A DNA stretch of 64,000 nt, taken from NCBI RefSeq assembly GCF_014898055.3, contig NW_023601433.1, positions 47,115,876 to 47,179,875 on the forward strand. Reading direction: 5' to 3'. Position 1 is the first letter of the stretch. Every line of letters starts with the position of its first letter. This DNA is from Talpa occidentalis. Its lineage: Eukaryota > Chordata > Mammalia > Eulipotyphla > Talpidae. Positions 11,779 through 23,864 of this stretch are shown in pieces. Made by a program: the position numbers and the translations under genes. The notes below the pieces were generated by a model. It was not told the DNA's origin, ran no database searches, and saw nothing but the letters and a program-made list of their open reading frames with translations.

Positions 11779-13800
11779 CTTTTTTTTTTTTTTTTTTTTT
11801 CTTTTAAATTGAGGTAACACTGACTTACAATACTGTCTGTAATTCAAAGGCATAAGATCATACCTTCTCAGCATGTCACCACACCACACTCATCACCAAG
11901 GTACCCAGTTCCTCCACCCTAGTCCATTGTGCGCGCTCCCCACTTTGTTTCCCCCCATCCTCCCTGTCTTATAGCCTCAGTTCCATAGTCATATCACTAG
12001 GGTTTGTTAGTGGTACGGTTTTGTCTGACCCTGTGTTTTGTTTCTCTGTTTTCTACATATAAGTGAAACCATCAGTATTTACCAGTCTCATTGTGACTTA
12101 TTTTGCTGAAGATTATTCCTTCATTTGAATCCATCTTGTTACACATGACAAGAGTTAATCTTTTTTATTTATTGTGGAGTAGTATTCCCTTGTGTATATA
12201 TACCACAAGATCTTAATATGCTGATCTGTCCTTGGGTATTTGGGTTGGTTCCATAACTTGGCTATTGTAAAAAGGGCTGCAGTGAGCATAGGGATGCATA
12301 TATTCCTTCAAATTAGTGTTTTGCATCATTTGGGTAGGAATAGAATTGCTGGGTCATATGGCAGATCTATTTTTAATATTTTGAGAACTCTCCCTGTTGT
12401 TTTCCATAGGGCCTTGACCAGTCTGCATCCTGCCAACAGTGTGGGAGTGTTCATTTTCCCCCACATCCTTGCCAACACTTGTTGTTTCTGGTCTTTTTTG
12501 ATATGTGCCATTTTGACAGGTGTGAGATGATATCTCATTGTGGCTTTGATTTGCATTTCTCTGATGATAAGTGATGATGAACATTGTTCATGTGCCTGTG
12601 GCCATCTGCATGTCTTCTTTGGAAAAGTGTATGTTTAGCTCTTCTGTCCATATTTTGATTGGATTGTTTTCCTTTTGTTGAGTGTGTGAGTTCTTTATAT
12701 AGCTTGAGTATCAGCTCTTAGATAAATGATGTGCAAATATTTTTTTTTCCCATTTGGAATGGTGTATTTTTTGCTTTATTGACAATTTCTTTCACTATGC
12801 AGATACTTTTTAGTTGGATGTTGTCCCATTGGTTTATATTCTCTTTTGTTTTTCTTGCCATTGGAGATGAATCCACAAAGATATTTCTGATGTTATTGTT
12901 GTGGAATGTCTTGTCTATATTTTTTTCAGTGTATTTTGTTTTCAAGTCTTACATCCATGATTTTAGTCCATTTTGAATTTTTATATAAGGTATGAGGTAG
13001 TGACCTATTTTCATTCTTTTGCAAGTGGTTGTCCAGTTTTACCAACACCATTTATTGAACATTCTGTCCTTTCTCCAATGAATACTCTTGACTCCTTTGT
13101 CATAGATTTACTGTCCAAAGATGCACAGGCATATTTTTGACTCTATTCCATTGCTCTGTGTATCTGTTTTGTTTCTAGTACCACACTGTTTGTGATTACT
13201 AAAACTTTGCAGTATAATTTGAAGTCTGGGAATATGATACTGCTCTTTTTTGTGAAGATTTCCTTGGCTATTCCGATCTTTTGTGGTACCATATGAAATT
13301 TTAGTAATATTTGTTGTATTTCTTTGAAGAATGCCATTGAAGCTTTGGTAGTGATTGCATTGAATCAGTATGCTGCTTTGGGTAAGTTAGCCATTTTAGC
13401 AATGTTAATTCTTCCAATCCATCAGCAGGTAATATCTTTCTATTTTTAAGTGTCTTCTGTTTCTTTTAACAATGTCTTCTACTTTTCATTGAATATGCCC
13501 TTTACCTCCTTTGTTAAGTTTACTCCTACATGTTTAATTCTTCTGTGATTATGAATAGAATTGTTTTCTTGATTTCTTTCTCTTCTAACTCAGTGTTTGC
13601 ATATAAAATGCAATTAATTTTTATAAATTGATTTTGTGCAGGGTACAATTTTTAAGCAATTGAAGTATTGCTTTAATACTTGAATTAGTTTTCTAAATGA
13701 GGTCTTTAGGGTTTTCTATGTTTATTTTCATGTTCTCTGCAAATAATGATATTACTACTTCTTTCCAATTTGGATTCCTTTTATGTCTTTCCCTTTCCAA
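11779..13800 (-). mobile_element. L1 element, 5'-truncated
   Basis: The plus strand starts with a T run at about 11780-11800 (the L1 poly-A read backwards), followed by 3'-UTR-like sequence with a gttcctccaccctagtcc block to about 12190, then reverse-complement ORF2 to about 13800. The 5' part of ORF2 and everything upstream is missing, as is usual for truncated LINE copies. Confidence 0.92.
12270..13800 (-). pseudogene. L1 ORF2 pseudogene, C-terminal half
   Basis: ORF2 encodes the endonuclease/reverse transcriptase of L1. Here only the stretch after the catalytic core survives, broken by stops and frameshifts. The minus frame at 12326-12556 contains the family phrase MRYHLTPV followed by a basic, Cys-poor stretch and DPAI, which marks the extreme C-terminal region of mammalian ORF2. 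The frames at 12718-12945 and 13143-13337 (with the QIHRAME phrase) are more upstream parts. No single frame exceeds about 80 codons, so no active protein is made. Confidence 0.9.
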
Positions 13801-14490
13801 ATTTGAAGCATTACCTTTAAATAAATTACTTTTTTTTTTGGAGGGAGTATAGTTTCCTGTTGAAAATTATGAAGACTTGCATGTTTTAGAATTAATTATA
13901 ATACTAGGTCTCCCCTCCTCCCATCTCTTCCCCTTTCCCTTTTCCATTGTTTTCTACCTCCTCTTCCCCTCCCTACTTCATTTCAGGACAATCTCATAAC
14001 CTTTTAGGGTTCTGAGTTCCTGGAGGGACATTTCAAACCTTCCCTGAATCCAATTATCCATGAAGATTGTAGGGCCCAAAGATAGTGGATGCATGACCTT
14101 ACATTGCTTCCCAGCTTTCCAAATCCGTTGTGATTACTTAGACTATAATCACATTTTTTCTTTGCCTGGTCATTGCATTCTGTTACCACCAGGAGTTTGG
14201 ATCTGGAACTTGACATAAAATTCATTTGCTCTCTCTATTGTACTCTCAGAGCAAAAATTTTGGGTTATGTCCCTGTAGTCCAGGGAAGGTGAGTCTGACC
14301 AAATTTACCTGCCTAGTAAGTAGCAGGTGAGTTTGAACTTAGACTAGTGCTCTCCACCCTTGTGCACCACCTTGATTCTTTTAGAATGCAGTTCTAGTTA
14401 CAGACTCACCTGCTTAAAATGTGCACGGCTCCTTTTACTACAGGTGGCTCCTCCTAAACCATAGGGCCTTTGTAATAAAAAATTGGGTGA
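13801..14490. other. Unannotated sequence
   Basis: Holds a pyrimidine-rich block (about 13910-13980, cctcctcccat...tcttcccctccc). A short piece near 14310-14345 (agtaagtagcaggtgagtt) could be MIR debris. No gene signal. Confidence 0.45.
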
Positions 14491-14759
14491 GGGCCTCCCC
14501 TGGTGGGGCAGGCCATTGAGTTCAGTGCTGTGCAGCTGTCTGCAGCCTGTGCAGCACGGGTTCGATCCTGGCTGGCCGGCAAGAATCCCACGGTGCGGCA
14601 GACCTCTCCTGTCTTGCCCGCTGCTCCCCTCAGCAGTGTATTTTAGTCAGTCTGCCTGTTCTTTTCCCCACTCTGTCTCTGGTGAGTCCTGTCACCCTCC
14701 CGCGCATCTGGCCTGTACCCCGGTTCTTGTATGCATGAATAAATAAATCTTTTAAAAAA
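14491..14759 (+). mobile_element. tRNA-derived SINE, short form
   Basis: Head gggcctcccctggtgg, box B ggttcgatcc near 14559, cagcagtgta block near 14631, tail aataaatctt plus A run. No convincing target duplication could be read, only gggtgag against gagtgaa. Confidence 0.9.
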
Positions 14760-15545
14760 ATGAGTGAAAGTTACTGGTTCAAGTTCAAATAACCCATTAT
14801 GAGTTGGGTGTTTAGCAGGGAATGGAGGAATGTGTCAGACTTCAAAAAACTGTCCTCAAGGAGTTTACAGGCTGGGGATGGGCATAGAAGTATAATAAAT
14901 ATTAACTCAGGAATATTTAAAATATCCTGCAATAAGTGTTATATTTGTTCACAGGTGGAAAGTGCTTTTGTAGCTCAAAGACATGAGCAATGATCACTGT
15001 TTGGTCATAGAAAAGACTTTAGAGGGATGTGATATTCAGTAGATCTCAATGGAACAACAGATGTGTGGGCATGTTGGCATGGGGAACCACAGAAAAGAAG
15101 GGATGGCTTGTTTTGAGGTACAGGGATTCTTTGGCTGGATAATGTAGCTGCAGATGGAAGATAAGACTGTAAAATGACTGGTACCATGTAATAGAGGATC
15201 TTGAACATAACTGATACTTAATTTAGGAAGTAATTGTGAGCCATTGTAAGTGTTTGAGCAGAGAATTAAGTGGTTAGGGCGGTAGTTTAATAAAACTGGC
15301 TTTGGTGGAGATTGATAAAGCAGGGGGCTCCCTAACCCCCCCATTCTGATTTAATATCACTTAAGGAAAGACACTCAGAAACTTGATAAGGAGGCACTTA
15401 GGGCTTAAAATCAATTTCAGAAACAAGTCAGTGTTGTCAATCTAAGGAGTGGATGTACTGGAGCAAAACCAGTGCTCTTTTAAAATATATGTAGCACTTG
15501 TCACTACTAAAGCAAGCAACTACCAAAGTAATTAACAGATGCATT
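14760..15545. other. Unannotated sequence
   Basis: No gene. Overlapping minus frames at 15005-15344 resemble no family. Confidence 0.45.
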
Positions 15546-15561
15546 AAAGGAAATTATTCTT

Positions 15562-15826
15562 TTTTTTTTTAAGATTTACTTATTTATGCAAGAACTGGGG
15601 TACAGGCTAGATGTGCGGGAGGGTGAGAGAATTCACCAGAGACAGCAGGGAGCAGAACAGGCAGATGAACTGAAGACACTGCTGAGGGATGCAGCGGGCG
15701 AGGCAGGAGAGGTCTGCTGTGCCATGTGGATTTCTCCCTGGCCAGCTGGGAAGCGAACTGGCGCTGCAGAGGCTGTGGACAGTTTCATAACACCGTGCTC
15801 AACCCACTATGCCACCGGAGAGGCCC
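15562..15826 (-). mobile_element. tRNA-derived SINE, short form, full length
   Basis: Reverse-oriented copy with T-rich tail (aagatttacttatttatgca), body block gagggatgcagcgggcgaggcag, and head gccaccggagaggccc. A 16-bp direct repeat AAAGGAAATTATTCTT lies at 15546-15561 and 15827-15842. Confidence 0.93.
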
Positions 15827-15842
15827 AAAGGAAATTATTCTT

Positions 15843-16420
15843 ATAATGGAATGATTATGGAATGGAGTGGTTATCAGGTGTGTGTGCGCATGAATTTGGT
15901 TAAACATGTAAGTGAAGAACATTGGATTTGGTTGTATACAAAGGAAAAATTTATATTACAGGGTTTTGGCTAATGTAATTCTTTACGATTCTCAGTAATC
16001 AGTTTGTCATGTTTAATGACTGCTATTGTATAACCTGTTTTGGTTTTTTTAAAGATCTTTGAGTTATTTGGAATATTTTGGTTGATTTTTTTTTCATGGT
16101 ACTTACAATACTGGAAAGTATTGTTTTGTTTTAAAATGAGAGCACTGAGTAAAATTGAGACATTTGTATAGTTCTCTTAGATTTGAAATAATCTAATGGA
16201 GACGAGATCAGTTCTACACTGTTATTGCTATTTTCCCCAGTTAATCTCCATTACTGTTTGACTCAGAATTTTTTTTGACCTAACCCACCCTTTCCAAAAG
16301 CCCTCTTCTTCCCTCCCTCTCTCTGGACACACTTATTCTGTCCTTTTTTTCTCACTCCCAATCACCCAGCCCTGTTACTCTTTGGTGATGACTTGGCATA
16401 ATGCTTATACTATAAAATGT
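15843..16420. other. Unannotated AT-rich sequence
   Basis: No exon or named repeat recognised. Confidence 0.45.
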
Positions 16421-16424
16421 TGTT

Positions 16425-16570
16425 TGTACCCATGTATGTCCCTATTAGACCGCGAACTTCTTGAGAACAAAGTTCCTGTTCATTTTGGACCCCACTGTAT
16501 ATGTGCTCACCTGATGCCAAATAAGTGTATCAACAAATAAGTATATCAACATTTATATATTAGAAATGTG
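16425..16570 (+). mobile_element. L2 3'-end fossil
   Basis: gtccctattagaccgcgaac, cttcttgagaacaaagttcc, gttcattttggaccccactgtat follow the order of the L2 LINE tail (agactgtaagctccttgagggcaggga...). Ends in degraded caacaaataag repeats. Confidence 0.65.
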
Positions 16571-17490
16571 AGTAAAATGTGAAGTAAATAGCCCACATTA
16601 CCCAGAAAAATCACAGAGGACAGTTCAAAGAGTACTTATGATTTATACCTCAATACTCATGAGAAACCCAGAGATCGATTACTCAAAGCACTTATAGTAA
16701 TTTATGAAGCAGTTGGGGTAACATGATAAAGGTTATTCATGTCCTGGATCTTAGGGGACTTTCATTAAAATGTTAGCAAACAGTACAAATGTAGAATGCA
16801 TACTAATTCAAGACTATGTTCAAAGTCAAGGGAAAAACAGCTGATGAAATTTTGGAGGGTGGGTGAAATGTTGATACTGTTTTTGTTCATCAGTTTCAAG
16901 AAAGGCTTAAATAGAATGGAGACTGCAAATGTGTGGTGACACAGACTGTATGTAGGTGATGCTTCAGTGATGCTAAGTTTGGGATTCGTTTTCAGAAGCT
17001 TTCAGTTAAGCCAATTGAAGGCAGTACTCAGAGCTTGTAGAAAGTACTGAGAACTTGGTTGTAGGGATGGATACACGAGTGCTGACAGATTTTGTCAGGG
17101 TGGTGGTCTGAGAACTGTGACTGTGGTAGGTACTGGCATTGGATCGCCACCAACATAGAGCACACAGAAATGCTGAGGTTCAGTGCACCCTCAGCACCTA
17201 CGTAGATACCTGCAATGCAAGTCTTAGAACAGAATATAGGTCAGTTTTGTTATATGAAGAGTATAGGTTTGTTAATAGTGACTTCAGAGGTTGAAATAGG
17301 GCGGGGTAATGGAATTCATTCATCGTTGGCATGGGGAGACATCAAGGGAATTTACTGATGAAACTTTGAAAGGAAGATGATAAACATGAGTATTCTTATA
17401 TGTGTCCTGCATGAAAGTAGTTACATTGAAATTGATAATGAACTTGAAGTGAATATTTCAGAGCTTGGAAGTGAATATTTGCCTGTTTCT
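16571..17490. other. Unannotated sequence
   Basis: No exon or named repeat recognised. Confidence 0.45.
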
Positions 17491-17499
17491 ACCTAAAGT

Positions 17500-17710
17500 A
17501 AAAGCACCCCTCAGAGCTCAGTCCCCCTGCTGGTGTGGAGCCACACCCTGATTATACTTAGCAGGTGGTGGCATGTGTGCAGGGCTTCAGCCAGGGCGGG
17601 GAGCCAGAACTAAACTCCACCTCCGGTGTTCAGAGAATAAAAGTGGGCCAGGGCCAAATCAGGCCTTTCTTTTCTTCCCTCCATCTGTGACACTCTCAGG
17701 GTAGCATTCT
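17500..17710 (+). mobile_element. Possible LTR fragment
   Basis: GC-rich patch in AT-rich surroundings with an AATAAA signal at 17637-17642 followed by a short pyrimidine-rich stretch, which is the order of an LTR R-U5 region. No terminal TG/CA pair or target duplication was found, so the boundaries are guesses. Confidence 0.35.
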
Positions 17711-17719
17711 AGGGCTGTC

Positions 17720-18610
17720 TGTGGAAAACTTGGACCTTAGAAGATTCCTAGAGCACTTAATTCGGAGGGTGGAAATGACAACTTAAGGAGGTGAAGTTGA
17801 TAGCATTTCAAAATAATTTTTTTACACATATGTTTTTAAAAACAGCCATGCTTCTGTTGGAGAGATTGGAATCTCATTATTTAAAATTTTGTATTTTTAT
17901 TATTTTCTCTCATTTTCTTAGGACTTTGGAATTTATGTATTTTTTTGCTTTTAAAAAACTAACATTTTCTTGTATTAATAATTCAGACGTTCTTAATGGT
18001 TTATATATTTCTTTGTATGCTATTTTTATAACCTCTTAGATATTTAATTTGTTTTTATAAATGTTCATATGCCTGTTTAACATGCTTATCTAAATCTACA
18101 ATTATCTTCTAAAATTCCAAGAGGGATTGTTGAGTTAAAGGAAACATGCTTTATATATATTGTCATGTTGATTTTTAGAAAGACTGTAATTTTATAGTCC
18201 CACTATCACATCAACATATGAAAGTACATGCTTCATTTCATCTTTGTCTATTTAAGATAAAAACTTTTTGAATTTTATTTGATTTGTTAAATATAATGAT
18301 AGTGTCTCCTGTTACCCTCTGCTTCCTGTCACTTTACAGTCGATTGTAACAGCAATAAGATTGGAACTGTTTGTGAAATAAAGCCCCCAAAGAGAACTTG
18401 ATGTGGCTTTTCAAGAACTTCTACTTGTATTGACTAGAAGTCATTAGTGAACTAGCCTCTCATTAGCTCAATTTATGAGGCTGAATTAAACACACTTGGA
18501 GTCAGTTGAGTCCTCTCACTCTGCAGGGGCCTGTCAGTGTAACTTAAGCCTCCAGAATGGTTTATTCCTCTCTTCCCTTAACACACCTCTTGGAAGAATG
18601 ACTTGTGACA
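17720..18610. other. Unannotated AT-rich sequence
   Basis: Strongly AT-rich between about 17800 and 18290. No gene signal. Confidence 0.45.
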
Positions 18611-18614
18611 TTAA

Positions 18615-18735
18615 CCATGAACACTCCATCCCCCCTTTTATCTTACTTTGTTCTACTTTCTTTCCTTCTACTTTTTGCCAGCTGAAATTGTCTTACATCT
18701 TTGATTGTCTTATCCCCCTAGAATACAAGCTATAT
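18615..18735 (+). mobile_element. L2 3'-region fossil
   Basis: ctgaaattgtcttacatctt, gattgtcttatccccctagaa and atacaagct match the ordered blocks of the L2 tail just upstream of its terminal repeat. Confidence 0.55.
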
Positions 18736-18958
18736 TACAATAGCAGTCTGTTTTTCTAGTTCATGTAAAACCCCCAGGAGGTGGCCTATAATAGGGCAGA
18801 TGAATGTCTGTTCATGGAATGAACCCCAGGGGCTTTCTGTTCCTTGCGGACAAGTGCAGACTTCCACCCCATCTTCAATTTGCTCTAAGCTACTTTCTCA
18901 GAGCGTCTTTGTGAAGTACAAGACTCTGAACCCTATTTGCAGTTTCCTGTTTACTAGT

Positions 18959-19364
18959 TGTAGGGTAAAGAAAATGTCAGGCTTTTCTGCCCTCCCGCCA
19001 TCAGGATAGATGATGGATCCTTGCGGTCCTGAATGCATGCCTGATGGCGGGCACCTGGAATAGGGTGTGGGCATAGGTAGATGGGATTCACCTGGGCCGA
19101 GACTGTGCTTTTAAGGACGGCGTCACGGGGACGCCAGCAGAAGCCGAGAGAGAAGCCGAGATCACCGGAGAGCCCAGATAGAGTGAGGATTTGCTGGGGG
19201 CTGGGAGGACTGCCAGCCTCCCGGCCCCCCAGCACCCCTTGCCTGCTGTGTACCTGGTAAATCCCAATAAAAGACCCACAAAAACCACTGAGGACTCTGA
19301 CTCCTCCTTTACCCTGTCTGCTGTATATTAGAAAACCTGCACCGTGTCCATTCCTGCCACTACA
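18959..19364 (+). mobile_element. Solo endogenous retroviral LTR
   Basis: 406 bp bounded by the perfect inverted ends TGTAG (18959-18963) and CTACA (19360-19364), flanked by a perfect 5-bp duplication CTAGT (18954-18958 and 19365-19369). A TATA-like CTTTTAAGG lies near 19108-19116 and AATAAA at 19266-19271, giving plus-strand U3-R-U5 order. It is CpG-rich compared with its surroundings. No internal retroviral sequence is present, so this is a recombined solo LTR. Five-base duplications are seen with class I/III ERVs and lentiviruses; the family is not named. Confidence 0.9.
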
Positions 19365-19370
19365 CTAGTG

Positions 19371-20300
19371 TACTACTGCTTTGGGGGGACCCCCTTTTCC
19401 TGGAACACGCCCCCTTTTAACTTCGTTGGAGAGAATGTTGAGTCTTTTGGAATAAGTCAATTTTTTGCCTCTCCTCCACAAAACCATCGCTGACATCCTA
19501 ACTAGCTCGATTGCTTGCTTTTCTGAATCTTTGAAGGTCATGTTAGTTATCTTAAAAATGCCTTGTAACGTGTGTGTGTGTGTGTGTGTCTATGAAATTG
19601 TCTCTTTGGGTAAGTTACGAACTCAATATGTTACATTTAAGCAACTGAAGGGCTACTGAATCTTTTATTCATAAGTCTCTGCTTCCTAAACACCTTACTC
19701 CACCCCCACCCCCAAAACTTTTGTCACCCTCTCTCATATCTTAAGTTGTATACTATTGTTGGGTCAATAAAATAATTAAATTTGGTAGGAATTTTACAGC
19801 TGGTAGGAATCTTGTCCAATATCTAGTCTCATTAGAAGTGTGGCTGTACCGTGATTTTTCCATTAACTTTTGCCCCAGGAGTTTCCAATCAACTTTGGGC
19901 TAGTAGCACATGTAGATAATTGTTTCCTGATTAGGAGTCAGATTTGACACTTCCTATTGAAATGTTTTGCTGTCTGGGATATGAAGCAGATGGTCGCTTA
20001 TGGCAGAACAGATGTCTGTGTTGAATCAGAGCATTTTAATCTGCTCTTGTACCTTGAAGTGTTTCCCTTGGCAAATACCCACTTCTGACCTGCTTCTTTC
20101 AGCTTTAGGTGATTTTCCCCTTTTGAGGGGCTACACGGATCCCTACAGTCTTGCAAATAAAACATGACTAATAAAATATAAATAATTCAAGATTTGTTAA
20201 CTCATATGCTTATTCCAATTCAAATACAATGTCTTGACTAGGTAAGCAATGATTCATCAATACTTGTCCAGATAACATAAACTACTGATTCATAACACAC
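19371..20300. other. Unannotated sequence with a short (TG)n
   Basis: A (TG)n microsatellite spans about 19570-19589. Otherwise no recognisable gene or repeat. Confidence 0.5.
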
Positions 20301-20304
20301 ATAA

Positions 20305-21540
20305 AAGTAACCACAATTAAATGCAGTTTTGAAAACAAAGACTGCTGACTCCCCTTCCCTGCCACCTTGGGGCTCTGGCACTTGGCCCCAGAGCAGTGCA
20401 AGTAGCAATGGGTGATGGGCATTTTAGTGGCTCCACCGGGGGCTCAGGCTGTAGGCAGAGCCCAGCAGTGATGGCAGATGACAGTGGTTCCCCTACCATG
20501 CCACCCTAGGCATGTAGCCCTGGCTCAGGCCTGCAGGGAGGAGCATGGGGACCAACTGGGCCAGCTCCTGTGCTGTGGTTCCTCCAGCTGCAGCCAGTAC
20601 AGAGGCCTGTGGATGTGGTGCCTGGATCATAGCGTGGACTGATCAGGTGTGAGCTATGAGCTGATTGGTATTGGTCCAATCAGCCAGAGGAATGAAAACG
20701 GTCCAATCAGACTTATAGGTGGGTTTCCTGAGTGAGAGGGTAGGGCAGGGAAGGAACGAGCTTGAGGTTCTGCCTCTGTGCTTGAGAAGGAGTCCATTCC
20801 CGACTCTGTTCTGAAGAAAGAAGCAGCATCTAGCAGCCGACCTCCAAAGGAAGGAGAGAGGCTGAAGAGCTTTGCAGGGGCCAGGTGGGCTGCGCCTGCC
20901 TCTGGCCTGCCTCTCACAGGACTTGAAAGGAGGACTTAAGGCCCTGAGCCTGGTGTCTCAAAGAACTGTTTGTTTTTTGGGACAGCAACTCACAAATTGC
21001 TGTTGACAAGGTGTTTCTGACACTGCTGCCTTCTAGTGACTGGTGCTGACTGGCATTGCTGGCCATTGCTGCCCAGCACAGTCGATGGGTCACAGGCACT
21101 CTGTGTCCATGTCACCTTTGAGACTGTTAATCATCTAGCAGCACTTCCTGGTGCCTCCATTGCTGTCTGGTCCAGTGTCTGGTACTGTCCACCCCCACCT
21201 TCACACCGTTGCTGTGGCTGCTGCAGTGTCATCTCAGCTCTACCTGTGAGCCCCTCCAATTGTGGTGAGTTGGATCCTGGTCCGCTGCTTGCAGGCGTGC
21301 CATGAGCTCCAGCGCCATCTTGGATAATGGCTTTTGTATAGGACTTGGACACTGTGGACGCTGTCAAGGGTGAGATAGCTGGCTGCTCGTGGCCTTAAGA
21401 GCTCTGTTTTCCCCATTTGTTAAATAAGCCCCATTGTTGTTCCTGAATCTGAGTGGTCTTGCAATGTATGCACTGGTGAGAACCCACACTGGCCTGCCCT
21501 TTGGCCACTGTCTTTTGACAGCTATAGCACCCCTCTAACT
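20305..21540. other. GC-richer block with CCAAT motifs, possible LTR
   Basis: About 1.2 kb of raised GC content begins abruptly at about 20335. Three CCAATCAG motifs sit close together (inverted at 20661-20668, direct at 20676-20683 and 20703-20710), as in many retroviral U3 regions and in cellular promoters. A TTAAATAAG stretch lies at about 21419. No matching terminal TG/CA pair or target duplication was found and frames are short, so the identity is open: old LTR or degenerate promoter-like sequence. Confidence 0.35.
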
Positions 21541-21611
21541 CTGCATAGCACTGTTTCAGTTTCATTCTTCATATTATCTGTCAAGTGATGGTATCAGTGG
21601 TTATAACAGAC

Positions 21612-21870
21612 TGTAGGGGGGCTGCCTGTGTTTGAAACTCAGCTCTGTCATCCTGTCCTGTAAAACTTGTGTAGCCTTTAAGGAAATAAATTGCTGTGCT
21701 TCAGTTTTCTCTCATCTGTAAAATGGGAGAGGTGGTGGGTGTGTAATTATTGCACTTACTTTTTAGGGTTGAGTGAGGTCTATATGAGTTGATGGATAAA
21801 AGGTGCTGAGAATATGTCCTGGCTCAATGACTACAGAAATGGTAGCTCTGTTATGACTATTATTAATGTA
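21612..21870 (+). mobile_element. MIR fossil
   Basis: gtttgaaactcagctctgtcat, cttcagttttctctcatctgtaaaatggg (split here for length: cttcagttttctc then atctgtaaaatggg), tagggttgagtgagg and a gctgagaatatgtcctggct end block are the diagnostic MIR core and tail in correct order. Confidence 0.85.
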
Positions 21871-22650
21871 TCATTGTTATCTGAAAAATTGGACCTGTTA
21901 CTACTGTACATGTATTTGGTACAAAGACTTTTCAGAGTACCAAATTTTAAGACTGAAACTTCTGCACGCCCACCTGTTTTGACTGCTTTTCCATGAAGGT
22001 GCTGGTTAAGACAGCTATTAATGGGATGTGTGCAATGTCTGTGTACTGTGTTAGTTGAAAAGTGAAGATTTTTGGATATCTTATTTAGGTTTGAGCCTGA
22101 GCCTTCACCCTCAATTTTACATTTTACTTTGAACATGGAAACTTGAAAAAAGATGTTAGAAAACCAGTGTGTTGAATTTGGATTGTAGCTGAAGGGGACA
22201 GGTATGTGTCTCATTTTCTCTATTGTTGTGTACTGCTTTTGTCCCATAGAATATCAAATATGGGGGAGGGTGCTAAAGTATAATAATCAGTAAATATGCA
22301 TTTTTCATGCTGTTGGTGATAGTAGGAGGTCTCACCCTGACTTCCGAAACTTCAGCTTGATTGGAAGGTGGGTTATCGATAACACAGGCTGTTTATGAAG
22401 ATAAGTATGTTTTTATCTGCTAGCACTTTTGCTGTGTGCTGGGCTAATAAAAAACAGGCCAACAAGGTGCTCATCTGGAAGTGTCTTGTGTCAGGAAAGG
22501 GAGGAAAAGAGTCAACATTGAGAAGAAAAACCCCACTGCCAGTCTGTTTTGCTTTCATATTTTTCCAGTAGCAATTCCTCTCTCCTTTACCTCTTCATAT
22601 GCTACCCTCAGCACACAGTAAGGTATATACGCATACATTTGATATATGTA
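21871..22650. other. Unannotated sequence
   Basis: Contains most of the longest frame in the window (minus, 21831-22247, 138 codons), which starts inside the MIR flank and shows no domain; judged chance. Confidence 0.45.
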
Positions 22651-22654
22651 TATA

Positions 22655-22910
22655 TTGGTGGTAACTTTTCATTTTGAAAAGTTTCAAGCATATCTAAGTA
22701 GAGAATAGATTAATGAGCTCTTGGTACCCGTCCCCCAACTTTAACAGCTATCTACAAATGGTTATTTTTGGTTTGTAAGTAATTCCTTTCCCCACTTCTG
22801 CCTGCCTCTGCTGAATTATTTCCAAGTAAATTCCAGAAAATATAATTTTTTTCCTATAAATTCTTCTGTACATCTTACTCAAAGATAAGAATTCTTACAA
22901 AGTTTTATCT
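22655..22910. mobile_element. Old L1 3'-UTR-like fossil
   Basis: gaaaagtttcaagcatat, aagtagagaatag, tggtacccgtcccccaactttaac (ggtacccgtcccccaac) and ttccaagtaaattccagaa follow the order of the 3'-terminal region of ancient L1M elements. Confidence 0.55.
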
Positions 22911-23305
22911 TAAGCTATGTTTTCTATCCACCATTTTAGTGGCAAAGGACAGGGAATGCCAGACATCTTACAATGTGTATACAGTTTACAAGAAGGAAGA
23001 AATTGTTTTCAATTTCTGAAGATCTCACCGAATACTCAGATATGTAACACTTGCATATAAACTTCCAAGCCTTGAGTTTAAGTCTGTTTTATGCATTTCA
23101 CAAAATTTTATGGAAATTGCGTTCACTGGCTCTAACCTGGCAAGTGGTGTATTTAATGAGTAGCCCAGATTTAGATAATATTCCTTCAGAAGTTTCAAAG
23201 GAATCTTAGGTTGAATGCCTTGAAGACAGATCCCCATTGATAAAGAAATTTCTATTGGTTTCTTGAGAATTTTAAACCTGTGATGCTATATGGCCGATGC
23301 CTGTG
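22911..23305. other. Unannotated sequence
   Basis: No exon or named repeat recognised. Confidence 0.45.
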
Positions 23306-23311
23306 TTAGCC

Positions 23312-23441
23312 CAGTGCTTCCCAAAGTCCAAAAGAGTTAAGCCCCTCAGTCCTCAGGGAGGCAGAATATGACTAGTCTCAGGGTATTGAACACAGTCTTT
23401 TTTCTCTTACGTAATGAAGTGAAAAGGGTTGGGAACCACAG
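23312..23441. mobile_element. Short hAT-like inverted-repeat element
   Basis: CAGTGCTTCCCAAA at 23312-23325 faces a near inverted copy ggttgggaaccacag at 23427-23441, about 130 bp apart. hAT-Charlie MITE-like elements have such CAGTGGTTCCCAAAC ends. No 8-bp duplication could be confirmed. Confidence 0.6.
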
Positions 23442-23639
23442 CCTATTGGTGATGGTCCTATGACCCGAAAGTCAAAATCCAAGGCAGTTACTCTATTGAT
23501 ATTTCTTAAATCTTGTAAATAATGTGACTGGAAAGTAATGAAGTCAGTCAGTGGAATTTATTGAAATTTTGAAAACTTGCATTTGGGAGTAGTTCTGTAC
23601 AGTAAATACGGTTGTAGGGAAGGCCACATTCAGAGTTCT

Positions 23640-23775
23640 AGCAAAAGTGTTGAACTGGATTCAAGTCTTCTCATGTACTGGAGTGTCTGGATGGCCTTTA
23701 GCTACACATAGTTTTAGTATCTTCATTTGTAGAATTCATTAGGAATGGACTGTAAATATGTTGAAGATTACTTGG
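23640..23775 (+). mobile_element. Possible MIR fossil
   Basis: ggattcaagtcttctc, a tttagctacaca block and gtatcttcatttgtagaatt have MIR order but many mismatches. Confidence 0.35.
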
Positions 23776-23864
23776 TGCTGGCCAAGTGGAATTGTTGGGA
23801 TGACAGACTTCCTTAAAACTTAGTTCAGGGTGTTAGTTCTCAACCCTGTGTGATTTACTATCTC

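Noticed and set aside
17500..17710. Full LTR at the AATAAA-containing GC patch
   Set aside because: No TG/CA ends or target duplication could be located, so only a low-confidence fragment is listed.
21831..22247. Longest frame in the window (minus, 138 codons) as a gene
   Set aside because: It starts at a MIR fossil, shows no domain, no splice context and a composition expected by chance for AT-rich DNA of this size.
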